Assembly (NCBI GenBank): GCA_012184525.1
Contig: WOFQ01000022.1
Location: 434,001 to 498,000 of the forward strand
Reading direction: 5' to 3'
Origin: Xenoacremonium recifei
Lineage: Eukaryota; Ascomycota; Sordariomycetes; Hypocreales; Nectriaceae
DNA: 64,000 nucleotides
In this document: positions 55,722 through 64,000 of the stretch, in pieces
Numbering within the stretch: the first letter of the stretch is position 1
Layout of the letters: the number at the start of each line of letters is the position of its first letter
Made by a program: the position numbers and the translations under genes
The notes under the pieces: model-generated
The model's database searches: none
The model's input: only the letters and a program-made list of their open reading frames with translations
Told to the model about the DNA's origin: nothing

Positions 55722-56519
55722 TCATGGTGCCGGCCCATCCAATACATCCAACGCTTTCCGCACCACGGCCGTGGTCTTGAGAATATTGCTATTCTCAAAC
55801 AAGTTGAAGTGATGTCCATCAACATCCATCACCCTCTCAAACATCCCTTCCGCATACTCTTCCCATCCCAGCATCCTGCGGTCCCGAAACACATCCACCA
55901 TCTCAATCTTGCCCTCCACCCTCACTGGCACATTATCCTTCGCCCGCACCAGCACCATCCGCGGCCGAGCCTCCCAAAACGGCGGCTCCCATGTCTGAAT
56001 CATCTTCCGCGCCTTTACCATAGCCTTTTGCGCGAGTATTTGGTTCTTGTTCTTGCCCTCCTCGGATGTATCTGGGGGCGCAACCGGAACCGGCACCGTA
56101 GCCCTCACGGGAAACACGCTGTCCACCATGAGAAGCCCCTTCACACGCACGCCCTGCGGCTCATCTGCCAACAGCTTAGCGACCTCTAGACTCAACAGTC
56201 CGCCCAAGCTCCAGCCACCAAGTAGAATATCCACCATGCCGTCGGCGCTCTTCTTACACTCCAGCTCCGGGTCTTGTAGCGCTGCGCGAATGTAGCTCAG
56301 ATACAACCGCGCCATCTCGGCGATGCCACCCTCAAAGTCTTCGCCTGAGTAGAAATGGGGGTTGTGGATGCCGTACATTTGGCGGTGCAGGGGGCCGAGA
56401 CAGGCGTAGGAGAATATGGTGCCGCCGCCATCGTGGATGAGAAAGACAGGTGTTCGCTGGAGGGGGGCGTCAGCACGCAGCCAGTCCTCGGGCTGGAGGA
56501 GTTCGGGGTTAGGTTGCAT
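55722..56519 (-). CDS. Stand-alone thioesterase (PKS/NRPS type)
   Basis: A single-exon gene of 265 aa with an alpha/beta-hydrolase fold. PVFLIHDGGGTIFSYACL is the oxyanion-hole strand. The nucleophile Ser is in GGWSLGG (Ser near residue 104). A likely Asp lies in MVLVRAKDNVPV, and the His is in DVDGHHFNLF near residue 240. This order matches thioesterase domains of polyketide synthases and non-ribosomal peptide synthetases, which release or hydrolyse thioester-bound products. No synthase gene is present in this window, so it works in trans, edits misprimed carriers, or serves a cluster elsewhere. The frame is intact and of normal length. Confidence 0.87.
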   Translation of the reverse strand: MQPNPELLQPEDWLRADAPLQRTPVFLIHDGGGTIFSYACLGPLHRQMYGIHNPHFYSGEDFEGGIAEMARLYLSYIRAALQDPELECKKSADGMVDILLGGWSLGGLLSLEVAKLLADEPQGVRVKGLLMVDSVFPVRATVPVPVAPPDTSEEGKNKNQILAQKAMVKARKMIQTWEPPFWEARPRMVLVRAKDNVPVRVEGKIEMVDVFRDRRMLGWEEYAEGMFERVMDVDGHHFNLFENSNILKTTAVVRKALDVLDGPAP

Positions 56520-57004
56520 GGCCGCTGAAAAGGACTGCCTTCCGCAGATAATTGTCTTGCTCGAGGGCTATGTCAATGAGAATGAACGAGGCCAAGGTGA
56601 ATTGCCGATCAGGCGAGGCTGTGAGATGTTGAAGGTGAGAGGCATTATCAGAATAAGTATCAAGTTGTGAACAGTGTGACCGGGGGTTTTGCTGGCTCCA
56701 CTGGGCCTACTATCCAACCAGTTTTTGCTCCACGGAAGTCAGCAATTGAAAGGATGACCTCATCAAAAGAATGGGCATCGGTGAGAACAAATAGATTGTG
56801 CTGGTAAGGGGAGAAAAGTCCCGAAGTCATATCCAATGACCCCACAATCCGGCGCCGATGCGGAGGAGGCGCGGTCCGGAGCGGAGGACATTCCACGGAG
56901 CAAGGGGTCCATTTCGATCCCGTTCGCCGGGCCGATATCATACGAAGAAACTCAATGAGGCATGAAGTATTGTTACATATATTACATTGATTGTTATACA
57001 AGAC
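56520..57004. other. Intergenic region
   Basis: No gene is supported. It lies between the thioesterase start and the 3' end of the mitochondrial protein gene. Confidence 0.55.
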
Positions 57005-58260
57005 CTATGTCTCTTTGGTATCGATGCTCTGTTGCGGTTCCAAAAAGCCCTGCAACCGCCACAGAAGCTGGTGTAAACTTATCATGTTGCGGCTCCTATC
57101 CTGCTTCAGCACCAACACCTCGGAATCCCTGAACATCTCCGAGCCTTGCTTCAGCCGAGCTACCTCCTCTTCTCCCAAGAGCCATTCCAAATCATGCACC
57201 GCCATCTTCGCGCCGTCCTTCGTGTCCAGATCCATCGTCGCGTACTGGCTCCCAGCGCCTTTTGACTCCGCCGGCAACCAGAGAACACACCCTCGATGGG
57301 ACACCTTCTTGATCTCATCCCAACTAGCACATCGTTGGAGAAATCTGTGGTTTGGCGCGTTGGCACGATCAAGTAGGGCGTCAACGACCTGTCGACGCAG
57401 CATCTTCAGGATGGCGTCGCCCATGCCGTCGCGCCAGACGGTGTCGTCCATCTCCGGGAGAGCAAGACTACCCGTACGCAGTTTGAGGAGGGCACCCAGG
57501 TACTTCCGCCCTGACTTACCCTTGGCCACAATTTCAAGCGCTTCTTTACGGCCCAGGATGTATGTGGTGAAAGGAGAACGGCGATTTGCATCGTTATTGA
57601 TGCCTTTGTCTGCATGTACAGATGTATCCTCAGAAGCTGCCGGCTCCTTTAATATAAGCTTTTCTGACGTAGACGTTTCTGACGAAGATTTTTCCGCTAC
57701 CAACGGATCGGGAGCATCGGATATCCTCTCGCCGCCTCGAGGCCGAGGTGCTTTCATGAAAGACAGGGGCCCTGGCGCCCACCATGCCTTCTTTTCTTCG
57801 GGGTCTGGATGTTTGACCAGCTCGAGGTCCTGGAAGAAGAATCGCGGCATAAAGACGCCCGTGTTCTGGCATTTCCGTATTGGCGTCGCCAGTGCCAGTG
57901 CTATAAATACCATCAGTCTCATGTCCCCTTCATCAGCGAGCGTCATGGCCTACCATATGGGTTGTTTGCCAGTCTCTTTCTGAACTGTCCCTGCGGCCTC
58001 CCAGGCTCCATCTTCTTCTCCCGTCGCCTTGCCTTCATCCAGTCCGGGTCCATGACCGGTGAGATGGGCAAGGCGCCCGCCGCCGTGTTCACCGTCTTCG
58101 CATCGACATCGATCTTGAGAGGGTTGCCGTCCGCATCGTAGCCCAGGCCTGACTCGGCCTGCTTGAGCAGCGCCTCCGGTGTCAGAGCCGACTTATCGTA
58201 GGAGACCCATCGTCGCGGTTGGGAGGCGAGGCGCATGCAGACCGCAGTGCATCGTTTCAT
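57005..58260 (-). CDS. Conserved fungal protein, probably mitochondrial
   Basis: Two exons (58260-57954 and 57900-57005) give 400 aa. The ATG at 58260 starts MKRCTAVCMRLASQPRRWVS, rich in Arg and Ser with no acidic residues, like a mitochondrial presequence. Next come SYDKSALTPEALLKQAESG and RRREKKMEPGRPQGQFRKRL. The joined exons read NNPYALALATPIRKCQNTGV and then MPRFFFQDLELVKHP and WWAPGPLSF; ATPIR..C followed by PRFF looks like a conserved block. The rest includes a Lys/Ser-rich linker and helical segments (GDAILKMLRRQVVDALLDR). I do not recognise a named family with certainty; a mitochondrial ribosome or gene-expression role is possible but is only a guess. Confidence 0.65.
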
Positions 58261-58657
58261 TGCCAATTCATCTTCTTGTGTCGCAAAGGAGTGCAATTGT
58301 CGATGGGACGGAAGCAGATTTCGGAGCCGAGAAAATTAGCGGCCGGGGAGCTGCCATGGTTCCCCCGTCGTGGGCCTAGATCGGACAAGTGCCAGCTATA
58401 CACCTGAAGTACGTGCCAACACCTACGTTCTTACTCCAACCCAGACATCTACGGGTTTGAGTGGTCTCAGATAAATTATTTTCCTGAAAAGAAAGGATTG
58501 GAAGAATATTGGCGTGAAAGAGTCACGGTAGGCCTACCAAAGCTGGTGTACTCTGTATTGAAGTGGGTGACTAAGCAGCGGTGGAGCTCAGTCGCAAAGC
58601 TCCAAGCTTCAACAGCGACAACGGCCAGCTTGAACTTCCACATCCAGGACAGACATC
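58261..58657. other. Divergent promoter region
   Basis: About 400 bp between the starts of the mitochondrial protein gene and clpP. Both products are predicted mitochondrial, so shared control is possible. Confidence 0.45.
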
Positions 58658-59630
58658 ATGCTTCTACGACCAACATACTTTCGCGCCTTGCGCGCACTGC
58701 CGCAGCGGCATGTCAGGAGCTTTGGTTTTTCCAGCTCTACGTCCAGCTCTCCAACTGCATCTCCGCCTATGAGCAACATCCCCATGCCCTATATCGAGGA
58801 ATCATCAGTGGGTTTTGAGTCTTCAGCTTGTGCCAACACACCGTAGGACTGACGAGAGCAGGCTGCCGGTCGAAAAACATGTTTGCTCGCCCTGCCATCC
58901 ACATTCGAATTCGTGGCCTAATTGAGTTGTACAGGGGACATCTTTTCGAAGCTGTTACAGGTACGGGGATGAGTGGGAGTTCATGTCTAATCCAAGAAGC
59001 GCTGACAAGCCCAGGAACGCATTGTCTGCCTCAACGGCGAAATCAACGACTACATGTCTGCATCGATCGTCGCCCAGCTTCTATGGCTCGAGTCCGATAC
59101 CCCCGATAAGCCGATTACTATGTACATCAACTCTCCGGGCGGTTCGGTCACTTCAGGTGCGAGGACATGACGGGAAAGATGAAGCGCTTGCTCACGATCG
59201 GACAGGTATGGCCATCTACGATACCATGACATACATCAAGTCGCCAGTCTCCACCATCTGTATTGGAGGTGCAGCCTCGATGGCGGCAATCCTCCTTGCT
59301 GGAGGCGAAGCAGGGAAGCGATACTCGTTGCCGCACAGCTCAATCATGATCCATCAGCCCTTGGGTGGAACGCGAGGACAGGCGTCGGAGATTCTCATCT
59401 ATGCCGCACAGATCCAACGCATACGAGAACAGTCGAATAAAATCATGCAATACCATCTCAACAAGGCCAAGGGCTTCGACAAGTTCAGCCTAGAGGAGAT
59501 CAATGATTTGATGGAGCGGGACAAGTATTTGAGTCCGGAAGAGGCGCTGGAGCTGGGCGTGATTGATGAGATTCTGACGAAGCGAAGCGATCCAGAGCAG
59601 AACAAGGATGGAGAGAGCAAGTCGAGTTAG
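58658..59630 (+). CDS. clpP: Mitochondrial ATP-dependent Clp protease, proteolytic subunit
   Basis: Five exons (58658-58807, 58862-58880, 58935-58960, 59015-59156, 59206-59630) give about 253 aa. Two are micro-exons of 19 and 26 bp, needed to build GRKTWDIFSKLLQ before ERIVCLNGEI. The N-terminus MLLRPTYFRALRALPQRHVR is a mitochondrial presequence. The catalytic Ser is in IGGAASMAAILLAGG and the His in IMIHQPLGGTRGQ. The third triad residue, an Asp, is expected in the C-terminal third near KYLSPEEALELGVID. ClpP forms a double-ring chamber and degrades unfolded matrix proteins delivered by ClpX. Length and motifs are typical, so it should be functional. Baker's yeast lacks ClpP, whereas filamentous fungi such as Podospora have it. 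Confidence 0.9.
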
Positions 59631-60368
59631 AAGCCAGGACGGACCAGTATACCAGAGGTGAAAGGCGATGGATGGTGGGATATATGAGTCGACAGGCAAG
59701 GTGCGCAGGAGCTCAAGAGACAGCCAGCGATATATGCCTCAACGCCTTCTAAAGGAGGCATTTTGTATGAATAAGAACAGCGAACGAAGACATGTATGTC
59801 TGCGTTGGTTTCTAGACAATTGAGTCAGACCCAGATGGAGTTTACTGACCCGACTGGACGGAACTTCCATGGAGCTGGAAGCCCGGCAATCGGGGACAAC
59901 CCACTGAATCCGCCGCTGCAGCCACTGTCGCTACAGTGAGCTCGTTCCTCCGCCAGCGCCTCCAGTGGCTTGAGTGGACTGCTGTCAACCAATCAGGGCG
60001 AGGCGATTGTCATGCGGGGAGCTGCTGGGCGGCGTCTTTGCGGGGAGCCCAAGCTCGCTGGCCGCTGACTGGCTGCAGGTCACAGGGAAGATCACAGGGA
60101 ACGTGTGGGAAATTTTTGGGAATAAAACGCCGGCCACCGACATCGCTGAGAAATTCGCTGTCCGAGTCACCTCCTCAACCACCACGCCGGCGCACGCACT
60201 GGGCGCGAGAACATCGAGACGAGCGACTCGCCGGATTCGTCTGCCGTCTTTTCAGGCATTAATAGCCGTTGCGAGCCTCAATTGGCCCTGGACTGAGCGC
60301 TGCCGCTGCTGGGCGTCGCATATCGTCATACCTGCTGGGATACCCTCACCGTCACTGTCACCGTCACC
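59631..60368. other. Promoter region of the dihydroxy-acid dehydratase gene
   Basis: No gene is supported; two overlapping plus-strand frames run into the first exon of the next gene. A Gcn4/CPC1-type site is listed separately. Confidence 0.55.
59821..59827. promoter_or_regulatory. Gcn4/CPC1-type site TGAGTCA
   Basis: An exact match to TGASTCA about 540 bp before the dihydroxy-acid dehydratase ATG. This site mediates general amino-acid control of many fungal biosynthetic genes. A single 7-mer can occur by chance. Confidence 0.4.
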
Positions 60369-62240
60369 ATGCTGTCCCGATCTCTGCACCTGCGGTCGCG
60401 GGCTCTTGGAGCGCTCGGCTCGGCTGCTCCCAGGAGCCATGGGTATGTCTATCGTCCCAATTGTCTTGAAACTTCCCAACGCTGACCCCTATCGTCCAGC
60501 CGCCTCCTCTCTACCACCGCCTTCCGCGCCGCCGACAGCGACCTCAACAAGGTCTCGTCCAACATCACCCAGCCCAAGTCGCAAGGTGCGTCTCAGGCTA
60601 TGCTCTACGCCACCGGCCTTAGCGAGGACGACATGAACAAGGCCCAGGTCGGCATCTCGTCTGTGTGGTATGAGGGCAACCCCTGCAACATGCATCTCAT
60701 GGACCTGTCCACCGTCGTCAGGGAATCCGTCGCCAAGGCCGGCCTCATCCCCTACCGATTCAACACCATTGGTGTCAGCGACGGTATCTCCATGGGTACT
60801 ACCGGCATGCGATACTCCCTGCAGAGCCGAGAGATCATCGCCGACAGCATTGAGACTGTCATGAACGGCCAGTGGTATGACGGCAACGTCTCGCTGCCCG
60901 GTTGCGACAAGAACATGCCCGGTGTGGCCATCGCCATGGGCCGTGTGAACCGACCTAGCATCATGGTCTACGGCGGCACCATCAAGCCCGGCTGCACTAA
61001 GAAGGGTGAGACTACTGACATCGTCTCGGCTTTCCAGGCCTACGGCCAGTACATCACCGGCGAGATCACCGAAGAGGAGCGCTTCGACATCATCCGCCAC
61101 GCCTGTCCCGGCGCTGGAGCTTGCGGTGGCATGTACACGGCCAACACCATGGCCACGGCCATTGAGACGCTCGGTCTGACCCTGCCCGGCTCCTCATCCA
61201 GCCCGGCTGAGGACCCCAGCAAGATTGCTGAATGTGAGGCTGTCGGCCCTGCCATGCGCAACATCCTCAAGGAGGACATCCGACCCCGCGACATCATGAC
61301 TCGTCAGGCCTTCGAAGACGCCATGGTCACCGTCAGCATCCTGGGTGGCAGCACAAACGCCGTGCTACACCTTATCGCCATCGCCGACTCGGTTGGCATC
61401 AAGCTTGACATCGAGGACTTCCAGAAGGTCTCGGACCGCATCCCCCTGCTGGCCGACCTCAAGCCTTCCGGCAAATGGGTCATGGCCGATGTGCACAAGA
61501 TCGGTGGTACTCCCGCTCTGATCAAGTTCCTTCTTAAGGAGGGCCTCCTCGACGGCTCCCGCATCACCGTTACCGGCAAGACCCTGAAGGAGAACGTCGA
61601 AAACATGCCCAGCTTCCCTGAGGACCAGGTCATCATCCGCCCGCTCAGCAACCCCATCAAGCCCACTGGCCACATCCAGATCATGCGCGGCTCGCTGGCC
61701 CCTGGCGGCTGCGTCGGCAAGATCACGGGCAAGGAGGGTCTGCGCTTCGAGGGCAAGGCGCGCGTGTACAACGCCGAGAACGACTTCATTGCCAGCCTTG
61801 AGGCCGGCGAGATCAAGAAGGGCGAGAAGACCGTCGTCATCATCCGCTACGACGGTCCCCGCGGTGGACCCGGCATGCCTGAGATGTTGAAGCCCTCGTC
61901 CGCCATCATGGGCGCCGGCCTGGGCAAGGACGTCGCGCTGCTGACCGACGGCCGCTTCTCCGGCGGTTCACACGGCTTCATCATTGGCCACATCGTGCCC
62001 GAGGCCATGGTGGGCGGCCCGATCGCGCTGGTCGAGGACGGCGACAAAATTATCATCGACGCCGAGAAGCGCGCCATCGACCTCGAGGTGCCGGAGGAGG
62101 AGATGGAGCGTCGCCGCAAAGCCTGGAAGGCTCCTGCGCCGCGGTACACCAAGGGCACGCTGTCCAAGTACGCTCGACTGGTGAGCGACGCCAGCCACGG
62201 ATGTGTGACTGACGGCAGTGCTGCGGCTCGATCGCTGTGA
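60369..62240 (+). CDS. ilv3: Dihydroxy-acid dehydratase, mitochondrial
   Basis: Two exons (60369-60442 and 60500-62240) give 604 aa. The N-terminus MLSRSLHLRSRALGALGS is a mitochondrial presequence. The enzyme converts dihydroxy-isovalerate or dihydroxy-methylvalerate to the 2-keto acid in valine, leucine and isoleucine synthesis. The Fe-S cluster cysteines are visible in LPGCDKNMPG (Cys near residue 160) and GAGACGGMYTANTM (near 233), with a further one in NPCNMHLMDL. The ILVD/EDD signature continues with ILGGSTNAVLHL and, near the C-terminus, LLTDGRFSGGSHGF. Codon choice is strongly biased to C/G-ending codons, as expected for a highly expressed gene. A TGAGTCA element upstream fits cross-pathway control. 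Confidence 0.95.
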
Positions 62241-62735
62241 GTTTAGGGATGTAGGCGTGTTCTGCATGGGGCTTGTAACTAAACTGTCTTCTTTGTATCT
62301 GGGAATCGGAAAAGGGCCATTATAATAGATGTTTTTTTGGGGAGTAACAACCTAAACACAGCGTCTCTGTTTGACGAGCAATCCGTGACACGGCTCTGGG
62401 CTTATGAGTCTAACTAAGGTACAGACATGGTGGTGGAAAGGGGGGATATCTAGATACGGGTGTCTCCGGAACGAGGGTGAACGTGACAAGATCCAACACC
62501 AACAAATTCGACAAAAGCCACACAGTCAGACTGAAATCCAGTGGAAAGTAGAAAAGGTCCCTGCTCCGTGCAATGCTAATTCCGACTCCGAGGGATAACG
62601 AGAGCGAGACTCCAAGAGAACCCAACCAATCTAAGCTTGTTGACACAGGATCCTCCCTCCCTTTCTCATACATTCTTTCATTCCTCCAATTTTGAACTGT
62701 TTTTACTATTTCTCTTTTCGTATTGTAAAGAGGCT
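62241..62735. other. Intergenic region, convergent 3' flanks
   Basis: No gene is supported. It contains the 3' ends of the dehydratase and acyltransferase transcripts. Confidence 0.55.
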
Positions 62736-63753
62736 TCACGCCTTCTTGTTCACAGCTTCGACAAAAGCCATCTTGTCCTTGAGAGTCAACCCAACTCGCT
62801 TTACCCGGCTCAGTCGCGCCAACGCTTCGCCTATGCGATCCAGCACTCGCTGCTCGTCACCGCTGATGGACGCTCCGGCCTCGTTACGGTAGCGCAGCTC
62901 GCCAGCTGGACCGGAGGTTCCGTTGGTCGGGGCGGCAGAGGTGTTCATGAGGCCCTCAGCTATGCGAACGCGGATGCAGGTGGTCGGGCGAGAGAGCAGG
63001 TTCCAGAGGAAGGAGAGCCACTGGCCAGGCATAGGGGTGGTGACGTCGGGCGGAGTGTAGCGCAGGCTGACGGGGAAGATGTGCACGTCGGGTGGGCAGC
63101 CCAGGATGCTGGGACTAAAGGGGAGGATAGCCTTGCCGTTCGTGGTGGCGCACTCGGGGAAAACGGCGACGACGCGGTCGGGATACGCTTCGAGAAGTTC
63201 TTTCAGGTCGACGAGGCTCGTAGACGGCGGCGGGTGCAGCTGGACAGGGGCCAGGGCCGTGAGCACGGCGCGCAGCAGGCCAACACGGCGGACCTTGCGC
63301 GAGTCGGGGTACGAAACGGTAAAGATGGGGTCGAAGATGGCGGCGAGGTAGATAGCATCGATAGGGCTGGTGAAGTTGGCGGCGATGACAGAGCCTGGAT
63401 GCGGCACGCGCTCTCGAGGCTGGTCGGCGAGGGTGCCACGCTTGACGCCGTCGAGCTGCAGGTCAACCCACCAGATGCCCGGGATGGCCATCAGCCCCCA
63501 GAGAGCCATCTTGCGGAAGACGACGGGCAGCGGGAGGAAGTGGAAGAACAGGAAGTAGGTCAACGAGTAGGTGAGGAAGAACGGCAGGCGGAAGAGGAAG
63601 ATGAAGCCGTGCGTGAAGGTGGTGACGGCGGTGAGGGGCGTCGAGACGGGGAGAAAGGGCGCGATGCCGGTCGCTGCAACATGTTAGTCCAGATTCCTAC
63701 AGGGGGACAGGATGCGACGCACCGCGATCGCGGAATTGGCTATACTTCTCCAT
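62736..63753 (-). CDS. Glycerolipid acyltransferase-like protein (Vps66/PlsC family)
   Basis: Two exons (63753-63723 and 63673-62736) give 322 aa. Joining them gives MEKYSQFRDRATGIAPFLPV, the start I expect for Vps66-like proteins. Hydrophobic segments (GFIFLFRLPFFLTYSLTYFL, ALWGLMAIPGIWWVDL) suggest membrane association. The acyltransferase motif I, usually NHxxxxD, appears as ANFTSPIDAI, so Phe stands where His is expected. Motif III reads VAVFPECATTNGKAILPF, with FPEC in place of FPEG. PlsC-family enzymes transfer an acyl chain to lysophosphatidic acid. With the catalytic His replaced, activity here is doubtful, though the change may be common in this fungal branch. Yeast Vps66 is linked to vacuolar sorting. 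Confidence 0.8.
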
Positions 63754-64000
63754 GGCGGCGGCAGACGATGATGCTTGTTGCGCGGGCGGTCAAGGCGCTG
63801 GCGTCGCAGGGGCTACCGAGACATTTAAGAGCCCGAATCGACAACCCGAGAGGAGGGGCTGAGGAGTGAGCAGATCGACACGTGGACCAGGACCGTTCGT
63901 TCTGCGATAAGACGGGTGCCGACGCAGTGAAGGGGATGGGAGGTGAGGTGGTGATGGATGTTTTCGGGCGCAACGTCATGACATGTGAACCTGACAGATG
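63754..64000. other. Promoter region at right edge
   Basis: No feature is supported apart from the presumed promoter of the acyltransferase gene. Confidence 0.45.

Noticed and set aside
60489..61100. 203-codon antisense frame
   Set aside because: Mirror of the strongly biased dihydroxy-acid dehydratase gene.
62637..63869. 410-codon plus-strand frame
   Set aside because: It is the antisense of the acyltransferase gene, Gly/Arg/Glu-rich because of GC-rich codon bias, without a domain.
1..64000. CRISPR arrays, rRNA and tRNA genes
   Set aside because: No regularly spaced repeat array or rRNA-like sequence was noticed, and no convincing tRNA was found by eye; a covariance search would be needed to exclude tRNAs fully.

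Overview
The window reads as chromosomal DNA of a filamentous ascomycete (Pezizomycotina; the protein set looks Sordariomycete-like, but genus and species cannot be fixed from sequence alone). Most genes carry short introns of about 40-90 bp with GT..AG ends and CTRAY-type branch points. The families are typical of moulds: a Zn(II)2Cys6 regulator, a Baeyer-Villiger-type monooxygenase, an MFS transporter, an NB-ARC (NLR-like) gene, an FHIP/RAI16 endosome-transport protein and a mitochondrial ClpP. Gene models were built by hand, joining exons so that family motifs stay in frame. About thirty genes or gene remnants are supported.

Layout. 0-5.2 kb: the 3' end of a cupin gene, an eight-exon flavin monooxygenase and a convergent MFS transporter, which look like the edge of a small metabolic or detoxification cluster. 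5.8-15.2 kb: a lysine-rich hypothetical protein, a long gene-poor stretch, a secreted S41-type peptidase, a degenerate telomere-like tract, a small membrane protein and a secreted type-B carboxylesterase. 16.5-27 kb: FHIP (with a 9-bp first exon), a degenerate gene flanked by direct repeats, a DUF1766/GIY-YIG-like protein and a large dynamin-like nuclear-type GTPase. 27.5-32.8 kb: a short-chain dehydrogenase with its tail-to-tail Zn2Cys6 regulator, then a Mn/Fe superoxide dismutase. 34.7-41.6 kb: a very long Ser/Thr-rich secreted protein with internal repeats, an O-methyltransferase and a polytopic membrane protein.

42-49 kb is the accessory part. It holds an amidase relic, a decayed NB-ARC gene, a 193-bp MITE-like element with 16-bp inverted repeats, a coiled-coil protein built from eight identical-length 21-bp repeats, and a divergent pair of small genes. 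One of the pair encodes a single-pass membrane protein, the other a ubiquitin-like-fold candidate, and both end in the same unusual glycine-rich motif. This trio beside a dead NLR is the best candidate for an undescribed system, possibly self-assembly or signalling.

50-64 kb is mostly conserved housekeeping: an SDR with a minisatellite promoter, a gamma-glutamylcyclotransferase-like protein, a DUF89/ARMT1-type phosphatase, a stand-alone thioesterase, a mitochondrial protein of unknown role, mitochondrial ClpP, dihydroxy-acid dehydratase (with an upstream Gcn4/CPC1-type site) and a Vps66-like acyltransferase.
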